Positions 63,205-64,000 of a DNA stretch of 64,000 nt are shown one piece after another. The stretch comes from Streptacidiphilus jeojiense (GTDB taxonomy: Bacteria; Actinomycetota; Actinomycetes; Streptomycetales; Streptomycetaceae): assembly GCF_000719095.1 (NCBI RefSeq), contig NZ_JOEH01000012.1, forward strand, positions 62,001 to 126,000. The letters are read 5' to 3'. The notes under the pieces are model-generated. The model was given only the letters and a program-made list of their open reading frames with translations, searched no databases and was not told the DNA's origin. The stretch's first letter is position 1; each line of letters begins with the position of its first letter. The position numbers and the translations under genes were made by a program.

Positions 63205-64000
63205 CTAGAGCAGCGCGCACTGTTCGGTTCGCGGGCCGGTCACCGTGTTGGGCTTCCCCTCGTTGCCGGGCGGGGGCGTGTTGGCGGCGCAGTCCAAGGT
63301 GCCGCCGATCCGGTTTCCGACCAGGTCCACGCCGCCCTGGTCGGCCCGCAGCTCCACCGAGCCGGCGATCCGGTCGGCCGCGCAGCCGCTGCCGTCGGGG
63401 CCGCCGATCTGGACGAAGCCGCTGGAGCCGACGATCTGCAGCGAGCCGGCGACCGTGCTCGCGCAGACCGCGATCGGGCCGGCGTTCAGGGCGTTGACAC
63501 TGCCGTTGACGGTCGAGTCGCCGACGAACAGGCCCGCACCGGGCTGGATCTGCACCGACCCGACGGTCGCGTCGACGAGGCAGGTGCTCGGGTCGGTGAC
63601 CACCAGGGAGCCGGCCGAGCCGGTGATCGTGCGCGTGCAGTCGACGCGCTGCGTGAGGGTCTCCAGCGGACCTGGCAGGTAGCTGTCGTCGCCCGAGTAC
63701 GCGGCGGTGACCGCGTGCGATCCGGGCAGCGGGCGCGGCCAGCCGAGCACCGCGCGGGCGCAGCCGGTGCCGCCGTCCGGGGCCAGAGCGGCGGTGCCGA
63801 GCACGGTGGCGCCGTCGGCGAAGGTCACCGTACCGGTCGGCGTGCGCCCGGCGCCGACCGGGCAGACCGTGTCGGTGAGGGTGAGCGGCCGGCCGAAGAG
63901 CGCGGGGTCGGCCGAGGAGGAGAGGGCGGTGGTCACCGACTTCTTCAGGGCGTTCAGCAGCACCGACACCACCCTGTCCGTCTGACCCACCACCGCGAGG
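63205..64000 (-). CDS. Secreted protein with bacterial Ig-like domain (5' end outside the window)
   Basis: The reverse strand is open from the window edge to TAG at 63205, about 265 residues. An Ig-like (Big_3) domain occupies about residues 30-120 (T-P-T-G-T-V-T-F-A-D-G-A-T-V-L-G, then V-T-A-A-Y-S-G-D-D-S-Y-L-P). A repeat-rich strand domain follows with V-N-G-S-V-N-A-L, V-A-G-S-L-Q-I-V and I-A-G-S-V-E-L-R (parallel beta-helix-like) and paired cysteines. The frame continues upstream past base 64000, so the signal peptide should lie outside. Probably an extracellular adhesin or wall protein. Confidence 0.8.
   Translation of the reverse strand, partial: LAVVGQTDRVVSVLLNALKKSVTTALSSSADPALFGRPLTLTDTVCPVGAGRTPTGTVTFADGATVLGTAALAPDGGTGCARAVLGWPRPLPGSHAVTAAYSGDDSYLPGPLETLTQRVDCTRTITGSAGSLVVTDPSTCLVDATVGSVQIQPGAGLFVGDSTVNGSVNALNAGPIAVCASTVAGSLQIVGSSGFVQIGGPDGSGCAADRIAGSVELRADQGGVDLVGNRIGGTLDCAANTPPPGNEGKPNTVTGPRTEQCALL

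Overview
The window is high-GC DNA with strong third-position G/C bias, frequent GTG starts and Streptomyces-type gene content: SigE-family and SigJ sigma factors, an EshA-like family 2B encapsulin, MsiK, a phoU / phoR-phoP divergent pair, a carD-ispD-ispF-cysS-rlmB neighbourhood and DUF574 methyltransferase. It is almost certainly a chromosomal segment of a Streptomycetaceae member (Streptomyces, Kitasatospora or Streptacidiphilus). The genus cannot be fixed from this alone.

Layout. 0-2.8 kb: partial GNAT gene, a SigE-family sigma factor with a membrane partner, and DinB. 2.9-5.1 kb: a two-gene unit of a family 2B encapsulin shell and a DUF4239 membrane protein, with no recognisable cargo gene. 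5.3-8.8 kb: a kynurenine-pathway cluster, with an Lrp regulator and formamidase-like hydrolase running left and a divergent TDO homologue and kynureninase running right. 8.9-12.4 kb: EamA exporter, AhpD-like protein, MocR regulator and SnoaL-like protein. 12.5-17.1 kb: the potassium pump operon kdpFABC, headed by a 27-codon membrane peptide. 17.3-22.8 kb: secreted and stress membrane proteins, zinc-free L33, nadE, and a TetR-controlled DHA2 exporter. 22.8-23.8 kb: an RDD protein with a C-terminal frameshift.

23.9-29.6 kb is an accessory island of lower GC. It holds an Mrr-type nuclease fused to TerD, a broken SUKH (SMI1/KNR4) gene, a membrane-anchored protein and a DUF4429/SHOCT protein. It ends at an intact tRNA-Thr(TGT). 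About 2.4 kb inside lies a diverged copy of the tRNA 3' half plus its terminator, which looks like an old attachment-site duplication.

29.9-43.6 kb is conserved core: msiK, nucleotidyltransferase, DoxX protein, rlmB, cysS, ispF, ispD, carD, phoPR, phoU and a small cysteine-rich peptide. 43.6-46.6 kb is a second, smaller and partly decayed integrative element between phoU and gpmA. It carries an AT-richer YaaC-family gene, a hypothetical gene, and a tyrosine recombinase that is frameshifted, internally deleted and partly inverted.

47.5-64 kb is ordinary accessory-arm content: four regulator/transporter or regulator/enzyme pairs, each with recognisable operator-like repeats (TetR with MFS, MarR with NmrA, PadR with SnoaL, ROK with MFS), plus Uma2, an Eis-like acetyltransferase, SigJ and a DUF574 methyltransferase. 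The window closes in a secreted Ig-like-domain protein.

The best candidates for something undescribed are the orphan encapsulin/DUF4239 pair, the coiled-coil/Mrr/TerD fusion in the tRNA-bounded island, the TDO homologue lacking expected substrate-binding residues, and the two very small genes (upstream of kdpF and downstream of phoU).
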